Source: an uncultured Lachnospiraceae bacterium (lineage in GTDB: Bacteria > Bacillota > Clostridia > Lachnospirales > Lachnospiraceae). From it: a DNA stretch of 64,000 nt. The stretch covers positions 124,001-188,000 of the forward strand of contig CASWVG010000001.1 in the NCBI GenBank assembly GCA_949472775.1, given 5' to 3'. Both the position numbers and the translations under genes were made by a program. The notes below the pieces were generated by a model. The model did no database searches. It worked only from the letters and a program-made list of their open reading frames with translations, and had not been told where the DNA came from. Shown here in pieces: positions 34,418 through 43,629 of the stretch (positions are counted from its first letter, which is position 1; every line of letters starts with the position of its first letter).

Positions 34418-36577
34418 TTACAATCCCATAATCTCCTCCGCGATCCGTTCCGCCCCTTTACCATCCGTCACCTGCCCAAGGTTTTCCTTCATGCGCTCCC
34501 GAAGCATGGCGTCCGACACCAGCCTTTTTAGCCCCTCGCAGATCTTTTCAATGCAGGCATCCCTGTCCTGCGCAATGTCCCCGGCAAAGAGCATCCGCTC
34601 CCCGGCTTCAAAAAACTCCCTGTCGTAGCGCTGATTATCAGCCGACTGGAAAAATACCGTGGGAACCTGCATGGCACAAAGCTCAAACAGCATGGTACCC
34701 GCCGCGGAAACCGCTGCGTCACAGTCCGCCATCAGTCCTGCCATATCAAAGCAGGGGCGGTATACTCTCACATTTTCGTGAGTACTGGCAAACGCTTCAA
34801 TGGCATCGCCCTGCGGATGATATGCACCCACCACCGCATGAAACTCAATCTGGTTCAGTTCTTCTATTTGCGCGGCACGCTGTAAAACACCAAGAACGGC
34901 ATTATGCGCATCCCCACCGCCGCTTGACAGCAGTACGGAAAATCCTTTCTTTTTACTTTGCGCATCCCTGATCTGCTTGACGCCAAATTCTTCCCGCAAG
35001 GGCACATAATCGGTTCCCAGAAGCAGCCTTGTCTCACCGCCGTAAGTTTCCCGGTAGGGAAAGCGGATATGATAGGCATTATAATTGATCAGCCCGTCTA
35101 CCGGAAATACATGCTCAAAACAATCGTCAATACAAGCCAGTTTCACAAATGGACGAAGCTCCTCAAAATAAGCAGGTACCGCCTGATAAGAATCCACCAG
35201 AAGCGTTTTTACTCCCGCCAGTTTCAGGATTTCCCGCAGCACCGGCAGTTCCTCTTCCATGTGGTTCCACTGCGTATGCAGACAGACATGATCCATCCCC
35301 GCACGGAAAAGTATATCCTCCGCCTGCTCGTCAGCCGTGATAAACAGCACCTGCCCGCCCAGCTTTTTAATCTGCTCCGCTATGGTAATGCAGCGCATCA
35401 TGTGCCCCATGGCCACCGTTTCGTTGGCGTCCACGCGGATGCCGACTACGGGCTGTCTCTCGTACAGGGCAAGCACTTCCGCAATCTGCTCCATCTCACA
35501 GGCCCCGTATCGCTGGTCGATGGGCAGCGCCAGCAGATGCCCGAAGATATATGTCTCATCCCCTTCCAGGAACTCCTTATTCTCTTCTCCTACCGGCCAG
35601 AGCACCGGCGCGTATATCCCATGTCTGGCCAGAAATCTCTGTAAACCGTCCCGCTCCTTCACATATACCGGCAGATAGAGTGGCGCCTGCTCCTCCTTTA
35701 ACAGCATGGGCCAAAGCCTTTTCATGCCGCTTATATGGTCATACAGAATATGATAATTTTCCGTCCTTTTCCGGCGTGCATCCTCCTCGTCCACTCTGGA
35801 AAGAATATCCACAGATATACGAGAAATGCGCCGCACCCCACGATAGCAGTCAAGATCACGTTCCAAAAAGCGGTTTCTTTTCAGATACTCCGCCTTTCTC
35901 GGCAGCCACCCCGCCGTCAGCGCACCCCCGGTCCTTCTCTCTTTTTCCCGCAGATACTCCCATTTCTGGACAAGCGGCACCAGCCGTTCTCTTGCATACG
36001 TCTCTCCAGACTCCAACACATCTTCCGCCAGAGGAAAATCAGATGCCACAAATCCGCCGTCGGGAACCGCATACCATTTCCGCAGACTTCCCACCACAAA
36101 ATCCGCATCCTTTCCCGCCTCTTCCAGATAGTAGGACTGGGTCACATCCTCCATTACAAGCACCCCTTTTTTTCTGAGGGCAGCAAGCTGTCGGCGAATC
36201 CCGGCACAGGTATCTGTCCCGTAATACGGATGAATGAAAAGAAGGCCCGGATCATGCTCCAGCGCCAGACGGAAAATCTCCTCCCCGGCCGTCTCCAGAT
36301 CCCTGTCTACGGAGTAAAAAATAAGTTCCCATCCCTGATGACGGAAGGGCAGAAAAACACAGTCGCACATATAGGCCGGCATTAAGCAGCGTTTCGTTAT
36401 ATCCGGCTTTTCCCGCTCCAGACTTATCAGGGCAAGCTCAATCGCCTCCCTGCCGGAAGCTGTAAAACAGCATTGCTTTTTCCCATACTTATCCACCTGT
36501 CCAAGATGGAGAGTATCTGTGATTTCACCGTTTCTTATAGTAACGGGATTGATTTCAAAAACACTTCCGATTTCCAT
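34418..36577 (-). CDS. Fusion of an aminotransferase-fold PLP domain with PseG UDP-sugar hydrolase
   Basis: 719 residues in two parts. Residues 1-375 look like a DegT-type PLP fold: ASGREAIELAL (40-50), EDVTQSYYLEE (143-153, cofactor Asp144) and GSLRKWYAVPDGG (163-175) with the probable Schiff-base Lys167. Residues 376-719 are PseG: VGIRVDANETVAMGHMMRC with catalytic-type His392, LLSSGGGDAHN, and DCDAAVSAAGTMLFELCAMQVPT, the nucleotide-binding C-terminal half. PseG removes UDP from UDP-2,4-diacetamido-trideoxy-altrose. Single-domain PseG is about 275-350 residues, so the N-terminal half is extra. Reading frame is continuous. ATG with GGAGG upstream. What the PLP domain acts on is unknown. Confidence 0.9.
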   Translation of the reverse strand: MEIGSVFEINPVTIRNGEITDTLHLGQVDKYGKKQCCFTASGREAIELALISLEREKPDITKRCLMPAYMCDCVFLPFRHQGWELIFYSVDRDLETAGEEIFRLALEHDPGLLFIHPYYGTDTCAGIRRQLAALRKKGVLVMEDVTQSYYLEEAGKDADFVVGSLRKWYAVPDGGFVASDFPLAEDVLESGETYARERLVPLVQKWEYLREKERRTGGALTAGWLPRKAEYLKRNRFLERDLDCYRGVRRISRISVDILSRVDEEDARRKRTENYHILYDHISGMKRLWPMLLKEEQAPLYLPVYVKERDGLQRFLARHGIYAPVLWPVGEENKEFLEGDETYIFGHLLALPIDQRYGACEMEQIAEVLALYERQPVVGIRVDANETVAMGHMMRCITIAEQIKKLGGQVLFITADEQAEDILFRAGMDHVCLHTQWNHMEEELPVLREILKLAGVKTLLVDSYQAVPAYFEELRPFVKLACIDDCFEHVFPVDGLINYNAYHIRFPYRETYGGETRLLLGTDYVPLREEFGVKQIRDAQSKKKGFSVLLSSGGGDAHNAVLGVLQRAAQIEELNQIEFHAVVGAYHPQGDAIEAFASTHENVRVYRPCFDMAGLMADCDAAVSAAGTMLFELCAMQVPTVFFQSADNQRYDREFFEAGERMLFAGDIAQDRDACIEKICEGLKRLVSDAMLRERMKENLGQVTDGKGAERIAEEIMGL

Positions 36578-36609
36578 AGGCAGTCCTCCATACGATAATC
36601 AATTCTCCC

Positions 36610-37644
36610 TTACCGTTTTCTCTCATGTTTTTTCCTGAAGTTCCGGTACGTCCACAACAGTTTATAGTACACCATGAACACCAATGTCGATTTCATCTGC
36701 ATGCGGATCAGCTTTTTCTCCTCCGCATGGGTCCGTTCAATATAATAGGGATTATTCTGAAAATCCGGAAAGCGGCATCGCATTTCCTCTCCAAGCTTCT
36801 TCACAAACCGGTATTTTGTCCGTTTCACACCCGCCATATAGGTAAACAACGTGTTCACATAGAAGAGCAGGGTGAAACTGTACTCCAGTTCCTCCCGGTA
36901 TTTATCCAGGAAATCATGCCGCTCGGCCTCCTTTAACATCAGCCTGCCGGCCTCACACCGGTCCTCACAGCGTTTCTCCGAAATGGTATGCACAGTGGAG
37001 GAATCATGCTGATAATAATAATACAGCGGCTCCTCAATGTACTCGAAATGATCTGCCAGCACGAGATACGAATTTCCCAGCGCATTGTCCTCATAAAAGA
37101 TATGCTCGGGAAACCAGAGCTCATGTTCCATAATCATGGAGCGGCGGAATATCTTTACCACCAGACTGCCCCCGTCCAGAATCAGACTCCGCCTCTTTCC
37201 GTCGTCCAGAACGCCCGTCTGGCTGCTCTTGTTATTGTGCACCACTTGTCCCACTTTCATGGAATGCTCAGACGTCATATTATAGTCGCATCCCGCCAGA
37301 TCGGCTCCTGTACTTTCCGCCCTTTCAATCAGACGCGCGTACATGTCGGGCGTAATCCAGTCATCGCTGTCAATAAATCCGATCCACTCTCCCTGCGCGA
37401 TTTTCAATCCCGCGTTCTTCGCGCCTCCCTGATGCCTGTTTTCTTCCAGATGCAGTGCACGGAATTTTTTCGGAAAGCGTTTCTCGTAACTTTTCAGTAT
37501 CTCCCAGGAATCATCGGTGGAACAGTCGTCCACTGCAATGATCTCGTAGTCCGCCACGGTCTGTGCCACAAGCGAGTCCAGACAATATTCCAGTTTTTTC
37601 TCCGCTGCCATATTATAGACCGGCACAATAATACTAAGTTTCAT
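36610..37644 (-). CDS. Family GT2 glycosyltransferase
   Basis: 344 residues. GT-A fold: MKLSIIVPVYNMAAEKKLEYCLDSL at the start, EIIAVDDCSTDDSWEIL, GGAKNAGLKIAQGEWIGFIDSDDW with the DxD-type SDD near 92-95, and YEDNALG for the catalytic base region. A basic helical C-terminus follows (YRNFRKKHERKR). Overlaps the end of the upstream membrane gene by 11 bp. It adds one residue of the lipid-linked glycan in the cytoplasm; donor not deducible. Confidence 0.9.
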   Translation of the reverse strand: MKLSIIVPVYNMAAEKKLEYCLDSLVAQTVADYEIIAVDDCSTDDSWEILKSYEKRFPKKFRALHLEENRHQGGAKNAGLKIAQGEWIGFIDSDDWITPDMYARLIERAESTGADLAGCDYNMTSEHSMKVGQVVHNNKSSQTGVLDDGKRRSLILDGGSLVVKIFRRSMIMEHELWFPEHIFYEDNALGNSYLVLADHFEYIEEPLYYYYQHDSSTVHTISEKRCEDRCEAGRLMLKEAERHDFLDKYREELEYSFTLLFYVNTLFTYMAGVKRTKYRFVKKLGEEMRCRFPDFQNNPYYIERTHAEEKKLIRMQMKSTLVFMVYYKLLWTYRNFRKKHERKR

Positions 37645-39997
37645 CTGATTCTGTCAGCTCCTCCCCGAGTAGCAGTTCAGCCTTCCTCTGCTCTGCTCTG
37701 TTACTGATTCTGCCCCGGTATAAGCAATAAAGTATCGCCAGTGCGGACACCACATCCGCAATCACAAATGCCGGTACCGGCCCATAGCGCACATAGATCC
37801 GATGCTCCGCGCCGTCCCCGTTTACAAAAAAGCGCATCCGCCCCCCTTCTCCCTGCTCTATCGTCACAGGCTTTCCCTGCTCATCCGCCGCCCGGTAACC
37901 GAGATAATTCTGCAGGGGCAGCTCAATATAAGCCGTGGAAGAGTCCGCAGTATAGGACACCACCGCCCGCGTTCCCTCCTTTTTAAAGTCGCGCACGGAC
38001 ACAGATCCCATATCTGACGTAACCACATTTCTGGTCAGCTTATCCTCTGTCGCCCCTGACAGCCGCCATTCGTGCGGATAGAACAGTCCCACACCAACGC
38101 CCAGCTTCGTCTCATGTCCTTTGGAAGCCACCGACTCCGCATTCTTATACGGCACATGATTATTGTCGGCAGGCACCGATACGATCACTAAAAGATTGAG
38201 ACTGACTAACATTGCGAAAATGATATTCCGGTAAGGCTTTAACACCTCTGAGCGCTCAAGTCCAGCCGCTCCTGCAAAGAGCAGGCAGGCGGACGCAGGT
38301 CCCAGAAACCGCCAGGGAAATTGCAGTATCGTTGCTATGTTTCTGAAAAGATCATTTGCCATGAGCGCCCTGCTCGGGAAATAACCCGTGGACAGAAAGA
38401 CAAACACGCTTCCAAGAACCAGCATGTACAGCATAAAACCGTCGGATGCATTCACCCGCCCACGCCTTTCACATAAAAGATATACAATTCCAATTCCCAG
38501 ACAGCCCAGAAGCGCAAGCCCCAGTGAAAAATACTGCTTATTATAAAGACTTAACGTCTGCGTCATATTAGAAAGATTAATCGACTGTTCAAAATAGCCG
38601 CTCCACCGCAGAACTTCCTTTTCCATATTCTCCATAAAATAGTAATACAGGAATGGAACAACATACCACGCATTCAACAGCATGGTAAGGCCTGCAGCCT
38701 TTAAAACTTCCATGTAGCGTCTTTCGCGCACAATGCGCACGCAGTATAGAAGCACAGTAATGACACAGACCGCCGCCACATAAGCCACGCTCAGAATATG
38801 ACTCTGCAGCGCGCCGGTAAACCCGATCACGAGGTAATGCCATTTTTTCCGGTCACCCATGACGATATGATAAAGCCCCGCAATAACTAACGGCCAGAAA
38901 ACAAGGGCAAGTGTCTCCCCCAGATCTCCTCTGGAGAGAATATTGGTAAAACGGTATGGCATCAGCGTATAGAGCACTACTGAAAGAATAACGCTTCGTC
39001 TGGATTTCACCATGGATTTTACCGCCACATAGGCGCAGGCTGCCGAACCCAGATTGGACAGAAATACCAAAACCTTGTAAGAAAAAGCCAGAGACACCCT
39101 GCATATCCTCAGAAATGCGCCTATATATAAAAACAGATACGGGTACATGGCATTCATATAACCGTTATTTTGCAGTCCATCCGGCAGAATATTGACAGGA
39201 ATCACCTGCCCATCCAGAATGCCGTCCTTAAGTCCTTCCAGTCTGGCCAGATGATAGCACAGATCATCTGCATTGTAGAGATAAGTCTGCATCAGTGGCG
39301 TAGTGGCAAGAAACGCCACCCCTAAAATCACGGCACAGTCCACCAGTTTTTCCTGCGACAGCTTTCTGCCACTTCTCACATACAGCCAGGCTGCAAGATG
39401 CAGCAACAGAAAAACAACAATCAGGAAATACGTATCGGTATAAAAGAGCGTATCCGGCGCGAGGGACATCTTCCTGATCGTAAGCGTCCCTTCCCCGCAA
39501 TAATTAATGCGAAGCTGCAGCGCTTTCGCGTCTTTGGAAATAGTAAAATCTGCTGTCAGCTCCTTCTCCGATGCATTGATCGGCCATGCCGCAATCTTAT
39601 CGCCCTGCTCCCAGAGCTCCAGCACATTGCCCTCCTGCTCCGTGCTGTAAAGCAATGTTGCCCTATAACTGCCCTTGTTTAAAACGTAGGATGGTGTGCT
39701 TGCCACCGAGCTGTATCCGGCCAGAATATCTCCCAGCGTCCTCATATCCTCTGAATCAATTAATCCCGCTGCCTTTTTAATTACCAGTGCATTCTCTGTA
39801 TTAATCAGACCCATGGAATGCTGCAGCTCGATACCGTCATAGACAATTGGCTGCCTTCCTTCATCCCCCGCCCATACAAGCGCGATGAGCAACGCTGCCA
39901 GAGCCGTATATATGATTTTTATCTTTAAGGATATTCCTTCTGTCATGTCCGTCTCAGTTCCTTTGATCTTCTGTGAGGATTTCCTGTCAGCGCCCAT
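37634..39997 (-). CDS. YfhO-like large polytopic membrane protein
   Basis: 787 residues. One N-terminal span (about 25-43), a soluble outward domain of about 145 residues, then some eleven spans and a soluble C-terminal domain. An acidic NADDLCYHLARLEG motif follows the third span, as in GT-C/YfhO proteins that use polyprenyl-linked sugars. Start may be the ATG at 39997 or the one at 39946 (AGGA 11 bases upstream). It follows pseC by 33 bases. Likely glycan modification on the outer face (inference from fold and locus). Confidence 0.7.
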   Translation of the reverse strand: MGADRKSSQKIKGTETDMTEGISLKIKIIYTALAALLIALVWAGDEGRQPIVYDGIELQHSMGLINTENALVIKKAAGLIDSEDMRTLGDILAGYSSVASTPSYVLNKGSYRATLLYSTEQEGNVLELWEQGDKIAAWPINASEKELTADFTISKDAKALQLRINYCGEGTLTIRKMSLAPDTLFYTDTYFLIVVFLLLHLAAWLYVRSGRKLSQEKLVDCAVILGVAFLATTPLMQTYLYNADDLCYHLARLEGLKDGILDGQVIPVNILPDGLQNNGYMNAMYPYLFLYIGAFLRICRVSLAFSYKVLVFLSNLGSAACAYVAVKSMVKSRRSVILSVVLYTLMPYRFTNILSRGDLGETLALVFWPLVIAGLYHIVMGDRKKWHYLVIGFTGALQSHILSVAYVAAVCVITVLLYCVRIVRERRYMEVLKAAGLTMLLNAWYVVPFLYYYFMENMEKEVLRWSGYFEQSINLSNMTQTLSLYNKQYFSLGLALLGCLGIGIVYLLCERRGRVNASDGFMLYMLVLGSVFVFLSTGYFPSRALMANDLFRNIATILQFPWRFLGPASACLLFAGAAGLERSEVLKPYRNIIFAMLVSLNLLVIVSVPADNNHVPYKNAESVASKGHETKLGVGVGLFYPHEWRLSGATEDKLTRNVVTSDMGSVSVRDFKKEGTRAVVSYTADSSTAYIELPLQNYLGYRAADEQGKPVTIEQGEGGRMRFFVNGDGAEHRIYVRYGPVPAFVIADVVSALAILYCLYRGRISNRAEQRKAELLLGEELTESDET

Positions 39998-40030
39998 ACC
40001 AGAAAATTCTCCGTCCTGGCTGCCAATCCT

Positions 40031-41233
40031 TTACACGTCCTCCTTCGCATAATAGACCGCAATTTTCTTCACCGCCCTGATCACACTCTCCACGTCCTCA
40101 TCGCTCATGGCATAGTAGAGCGGCAGGGAAATGATTTCCTCATAAAGTTTTTCCGCGTTGGGGCACAGTCCCCGCTTATAGCCTAGTTTCTCATAGTAAG
40201 GAAAATAGTAGGTCGGTATGTAATGCACATTACAGCATACATTTTCCGCCGCCAGTGCCTCAAAAAATTGTTTCCTGTCAATCCTCAATCTTTCCGGCAC
40301 GATGCGCAGAATATACAGATGTCGTGTCGTATCCGACTCCGGAATCTCACGCTGGATAAAAAGCGCCGGCATCCCGGAGAATGCCTCATCGTATCGCTTC
40401 ACGATCTCTTTTCTGCGGCTGCTGAACATGGGCAGCTTATTAAGCTGGCTTATAATCAGCGCCGCCTGCATGTCCGTCATACGGTAGTTATAGCCGAGTG
40501 CAATCTGCTCATAATACCAGGGACCGTCCGGCTCATGTTCCATAAGGCCTTCATCCCTCGTAATGCCATGGGTACGGTATAGAAGCAGTTTTTGATAGAG
40601 CGTATCGTCGTTTGTCAAAACCGCGCCGCCCTCGCCGCCCGTCACGGTTTTAACGGGATGAAAACTGAACGTAGTCATATCGGAAAGGGAACCGTTGGGC
40701 TGTCCCTTATATTTCGTGCCGATCACATGGGCGCCGTCCTCGATCAGAACCAGCCCTTGTTTTTTACAGATCTCTCTCAGCGAATCAAGAGCCACAGACT
40801 GACCTGTATAGTCAACCGCAACAACCGCTTTTGTGGCAGGTGTGATGGCCGCTTCCACCTTCCCCGGATCAATATTGTAAGTTTCGGGATCAATATCCAC
40901 AAAGACAGGTCTTGCCCCACAGTAGAGCGCACAGTTTGCCGAGGCCGCAAAAGTGATGGGTGTGGTGATGACCTCGTCCCCCTCTTTCACACCTGCTGCC
41001 ATTGCCGCCATGTGCAGTGCCGCCGTGCCGTTGGCACAGACCACCGCATGCTTCGCTCCCGTCAGCGCGCAGAGCTTTTTTTCCAGTTCTCCAATCTTCG
41101 GTCCGCACGTCAGACAATCGCTTTTCATGACCTCCACCACAGCCTGAATATCCGCCTCATCTATATACTGATGCCCGTAATAAATGGGCGTCTCCCTTGC
41201 GGGCTTCCCACCCTCGATCGCCGGTTTTTCCAT
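40031..41233 (-). CDS. pseC: UDP-4-amino-4,6-dideoxy-AltNAc transaminase
   Basis: 400 residues. ANGTAALHMAAMAAG (67-81), LIEDGAHVIG (153-162) and the Schiff-base Lys195 in SFHPVKTVTGGEGG; SFHPVKTITTGEGG-like segments are characteristic of PseC. It aminates the 4-keto product of PseB with glutamate. The ATG chosen has GGAGGAGAGC upstream and gives the family length; the frame is open further upstream but without a good site. It follows pseB after a 157-base gap with two hairpins. Confidence 0.93.
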   Translation of the reverse strand: MEKPAIEGGKPARETPIYYGHQYIDEADIQAVVEVMKSDCLTCGPKIGELEKKLCALTGAKHAVVCANGTAALHMAAMAAGVKEGDEVITTPITFAASANCALYCGARPVFVDIDPETYNIDPGKVEAAITPATKAVVAVDYTGQSVALDSLREICKKQGLVLIEDGAHVIGTKYKGQPNGSLSDMTTFSFHPVKTVTGGEGGAVLTNDDTLYQKLLLYRTHGITRDEGLMEHEPDGPWYYEQIALGYNYRMTDMQAALIISQLNKLPMFSSRRKEIVKRYDEAFSGMPALFIQREIPESDTTRHLYILRIVPERLRIDRKQFFEALAAENVCCNVHYIPTYYFPYYEKLGYKRGLCPNAEKLYEEIISLPLYYAMSDEDVESVIRAVKKIAVYYAKEDV

Positions 41234-41284
41234 ATGCTCTCCTCCATAAGCCAAAAATGCCCCTGTTTCAGCGTTCTCCCGCAT

Positions 41285-41376
41285 AAGAAGAAGTTCCTGG
41301 CATCGTGTCCAATGGCATGATATCTTCAGAACTCCTTCTTCCGCTGAGAAAGGACACGTATTTCCACACATGTCCT
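41285..41376 (-). promoter_or_regulatory. Paired, mutually exclusive hairpins in the pseB-pseC gap
   Basis: Hairpin 1: AGGACATG/CGTGTCCT (41351-41376, one G.U). Hairpin 2: AAGAAGGAGTTC/GAACTTCTTCTT (41285-41340, one G.U). CGTGTCC of hairpin 1 can instead pair with GGACACG at 41304-41310 in the loop of hairpin 2. This resembles an attenuation or translation switch but has no strong U-tract. Confidence 0.35.
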
Positions 41377-41390
41377 TCTAAGTTGTCGTA

Positions 41391-42386
41391 TTATTTTTCC
41401 AGTTCTACATCTTTTAACAGCGCACGGATTTCTTCCACGCCGATCCACTCCGTATTATTGTCGGAACTGTAATGAAACCCTTCCATCACTTTCTTACCCG
41501 AAAGATCCGGCTTCTGTCTGTTGTTCCATGTCATCTGCGGATAGACAATAAAGTGTTTGTCATACTCGTAGGTAGTCGCCGAGTCCTCCGTGGTCACCAT
41601 GATCTCGTGCAGCTTCTCCCCCGGTCTGATACCGGTCTCCTTAAGTCTGCATCCGGGCAGCATCGCCTCCGCCAGATCCGTGATCTTAAAGGATGGTATC
41701 TTGCTGATGAAGGTTTCCCCGCCGTTTGCCTCCGCAAGCGCCTTGATCACCAGCTCCACACCCTGCGTCAGACTGATCCAGAAGCGGGTCATGCGCAGAT
41801 CTGTAATGGGAAGTTCCGTCGCTCCCTCCTGAATCAGCTTGTGGAAAAAAGGAATGACAGACCCACGGCTGCCCGCCACATTTCCGTACCTCACAATGGA
41901 AAAGCTGATATCCTTCGTACCCACATAAGCGTTCGCCGCCACAAAGAGCTTGTCCGAGACAAGTTTTGTCCCACCGTAAAGGTTAACCGGGTTCACCGCC
42001 TTGTCCGTAGACAACGCCACCACCTTGCGCACCCCCGTATCCAGCGCCGCGTCAATCACGTTCATGGCGCCGTGAATGTTTGTCTTAATGGCCTCGTTGG
42101 GGTTATATTCGCAGGCGGGCACCTGCTTTAACGCCGCCGCGTGAATGATGTAATCCACCCCCTCGCAGGCGCGCTTCAGACGCTCCACGTCGCGCACATC
42201 GCCGATGAAAAACCGGAGTTTCTCCTCGTGCTCCTTAAACTCATTCGCCATCATCCACTGTTTAAATTCATCTCTCGAATAGATGATGATTTTTTTCGGC
42301 TCATAGTTGGTGAGCACGTATCTGGTAAAGCATTTTCCGAAAGAACCCGTTCCCCCGGTTATCAGTATGGTTTTATCTTTTAACAT
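41391..42386 (-). CDS. pseB: UDP-GlcNAc 4,6-dehydratase (5-inverting)
   Basis: 331 residues, soluble SDR. ITGGTGSFGKCF at 9-20 binds NADP; STDKAVNPVNLYGGTK holds Asp128, Lys129, Tyr137 and Lys141, the Tyr-type active site that separates PseB/FlaA1 from membrane PglF. FIGDVRD and RYGNVAGSRGSVIPFF also match. PseB starts pseudaminic synthesis from UDP-GlcNAc with inversion at C5. The ATG has AAGGAG six bases upstream. It follows mtnA by 56 bases in the same transcript. Confidence 0.94.
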   Translation of the reverse strand: MLKDKTILITGGTGSFGKCFTRYVLTNYEPKKIIIYSRDEFKQWMMANEFKEHEEKLRFFIGDVRDVERLKRACEGVDYIIHAAALKQVPACEYNPNEAIKTNIHGAMNVIDAALDTGVRKVVALSTDKAVNPVNLYGGTKLVSDKLFVAANAYVGTKDISFSIVRYGNVAGSRGSVIPFFHKLIQEGATELPITDLRMTRFWISLTQGVELVIKALAEANGGETFISKIPSFKITDLAEAMLPGCRLKETGIRPGEKLHEIMVTTEDSATTYEYDKHFIVYPQMTWNNRQKPDLSGKKVMEGFHYSSDNNTEWIGVEEIRALLKDVELEK

Positions 42387-42442
42387 AGATCTCCTTCCTG
42401 CAAAAAGCGAAAACTCAGAATCCACGAACGGGCAGGCACTTC

Positions 42443-43504
42443 TCACACTATGCCAAGTTCCCGGAACGCCTTCTCATAGGGCGCCCTGCAAAGCCCTTTT
42501 TCTGTAATAATGCCTGTAATCAGCGAATGATCTGTCACATCGAAAGCAGGGTTATAAACTTTCACACCCTCCGGCGCCATCCGCTCCTTATACCACATCT
42601 GTGTCACTTCTTCCGCCGCCCGCTCCTCAATGGGAATCTGATCCCCCGTCGCAAGGGACAGGTCTATGGTGGAACTGGGCGCGCATACATAAAATGGAAT
42701 CCCGTAATGTCTCGCCAGCACGGCCACCCCCGAAGTACCGATTTTGTTGGCGGTATCGCCGTTTGCCGCCACCCGGTCACAGCCCACAAAGACCAGATTC
42801 ACAAGTCCGCTCTTCATCACGGTGGACGCCATATTGTCACAGATCAGAGTCGTGTCGATGCCCGCGCCGTGAAGTTCAAAAGCTGTCAGCCTGGCTCCCT
42901 GCAAAAGCGGCCTCGTCTCGTCACAGTATACCCGGAAATCCGTCATCCCATGCTTAAGCGCCACATACATAGGCGCCGTCGCCGTACCGTATTTCGCCGT
43001 AGCAAGCGTTCCCGCGTTGCAATGGGTAAGAATCCCGTCACCTGGCTTCATCAGCCCGAAACCGATCTCCCCGATGCTGCGGCTGATCGCTACATCCTCA
43101 TCCCGGATTGCCTGCGCCTCCGCAAAAAGCCGCTCCTTGATCTCTGCCACCGTCTGGTCCGCATGTGCAAGCAATGTGCGTTCCATCCGGTCCAGCGCCC
43201 AGAACAGATTCACCGCCGTGGGACGCGAGGAGGCAAGATATTTTTTCTGCTCCCTAAATGCCGAAAGAAACGTTTCATAATCCTGCGTCTCAATGCGGGA
43301 TGCGGTGAGGGCAATTCCGTACGCGGCACAGACGCCGATCGCCGGCGCGCCCCGGACGCGCAAAAAACGGATCGCCTCGTAAATGTCTTCTATTTTCTCT
43401 ACCCGCAGCACCTTCACCGTGCCCGGCAGCAGCGTCTGGTCCAGTATTTCCAGACAGCTTCTGTCCTCGGAGAGAAGAACTGTGTCTAATTTCAATGCAT
43501 CCAT
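42443..43504 (-). CDS. mtnA: Methylthioribose-1-phosphate isomerase family protein
   Basis: 353 residues. RGAPAIGVCAAYG, catalytic Cys162 in THCNAGTLAT and Asp243 in VGCDRVAANGDTANKIGT line up with the Cys/Asp pair of MtnA. The enzyme opens 5-methylthioribose-1-phosphate to the ribulose in methionine salvage; relatives also isomerise 5-deoxyribose-1-phosphate. It heads the pseB-pseC transcript from a perfect promoter, with no other salvage gene in view. Either a housekeeping gene caught in the locus or one recruited for a sugar phosphate. GGGGAT precedes the ATG. Confidence 0.93.
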   Translation of the reverse strand: MDALKLDTVLLSEDRSCLEILDQTLLPGTVKVLRVEKIEDIYEAIRFLRVRGAPAIGVCAAYGIALTASRIETQDYETFLSAFREQKKYLASSRPTAVNLFWALDRMERTLLAHADQTVAEIKERLFAEAQAIRDEDVAISRSIGEIGFGLMKPGDGILTHCNAGTLATAKYGTATAPMYVALKHGMTDFRVYCDETRPLLQGARLTAFELHGAGIDTTLICDNMASTVMKSGLVNLVFVGCDRVAANGDTANKIGTSGVAVLARHYGIPFYVCAPSSTIDLSLATGDQIPIEERAAEEVTQMWYKERMAPEGVKVYNPAFDVTDHSLITGIITEKGLCRAPYEKAFRELGIV

Positions 43505-43525
43505 ATCGTATCCCCAGTATCAATC

Positions 43526-43583
43526 TTTCAGCACACGCTATTCGCAAAATCGCATCTTCGATGCTCTCCGCCGCTTCGCAGCT
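43526..43583. repeat. Dispersed intergenic hairpin element, copy B
   Basis: Core GCATC-TTC-GATGC at 43552-43564, flanked on the minus strand by AGCTGCGAAGCGGCGGAGA and GCGATTTTGCGAATAGCG. It lies in the mtnA leader. Same element as 10570-10622 and 51701-51735. Confidence 0.5.
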
Positions 43584-43600
43584 ACTCTTGCAACACATTT

Positions 43601-43629
43601 ATTATAGGCAGTTTTCACAGACGTGTCAA
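43601..43629 (-). promoter_or_regulatory. Perfect sigma-A promoter for mtnA-pseB-pseC operon
   Basis: Minus-strand TTGACA (43624-43629), 17-bp spacer, TATAAT (43601-43606): both hexamers match fully. The -35 overlaps the stop codon of the upstream gene. The leader is about 90 bases and contains the dispersed hairpin. Confidence 0.9.

Noticed and set aside
40031..41371. PseC starting at an ATG at 41371
   Set aside because: The extra 46 residues match nothing in the family, and GGAGGAGAGC precedes the ATG at 41233.
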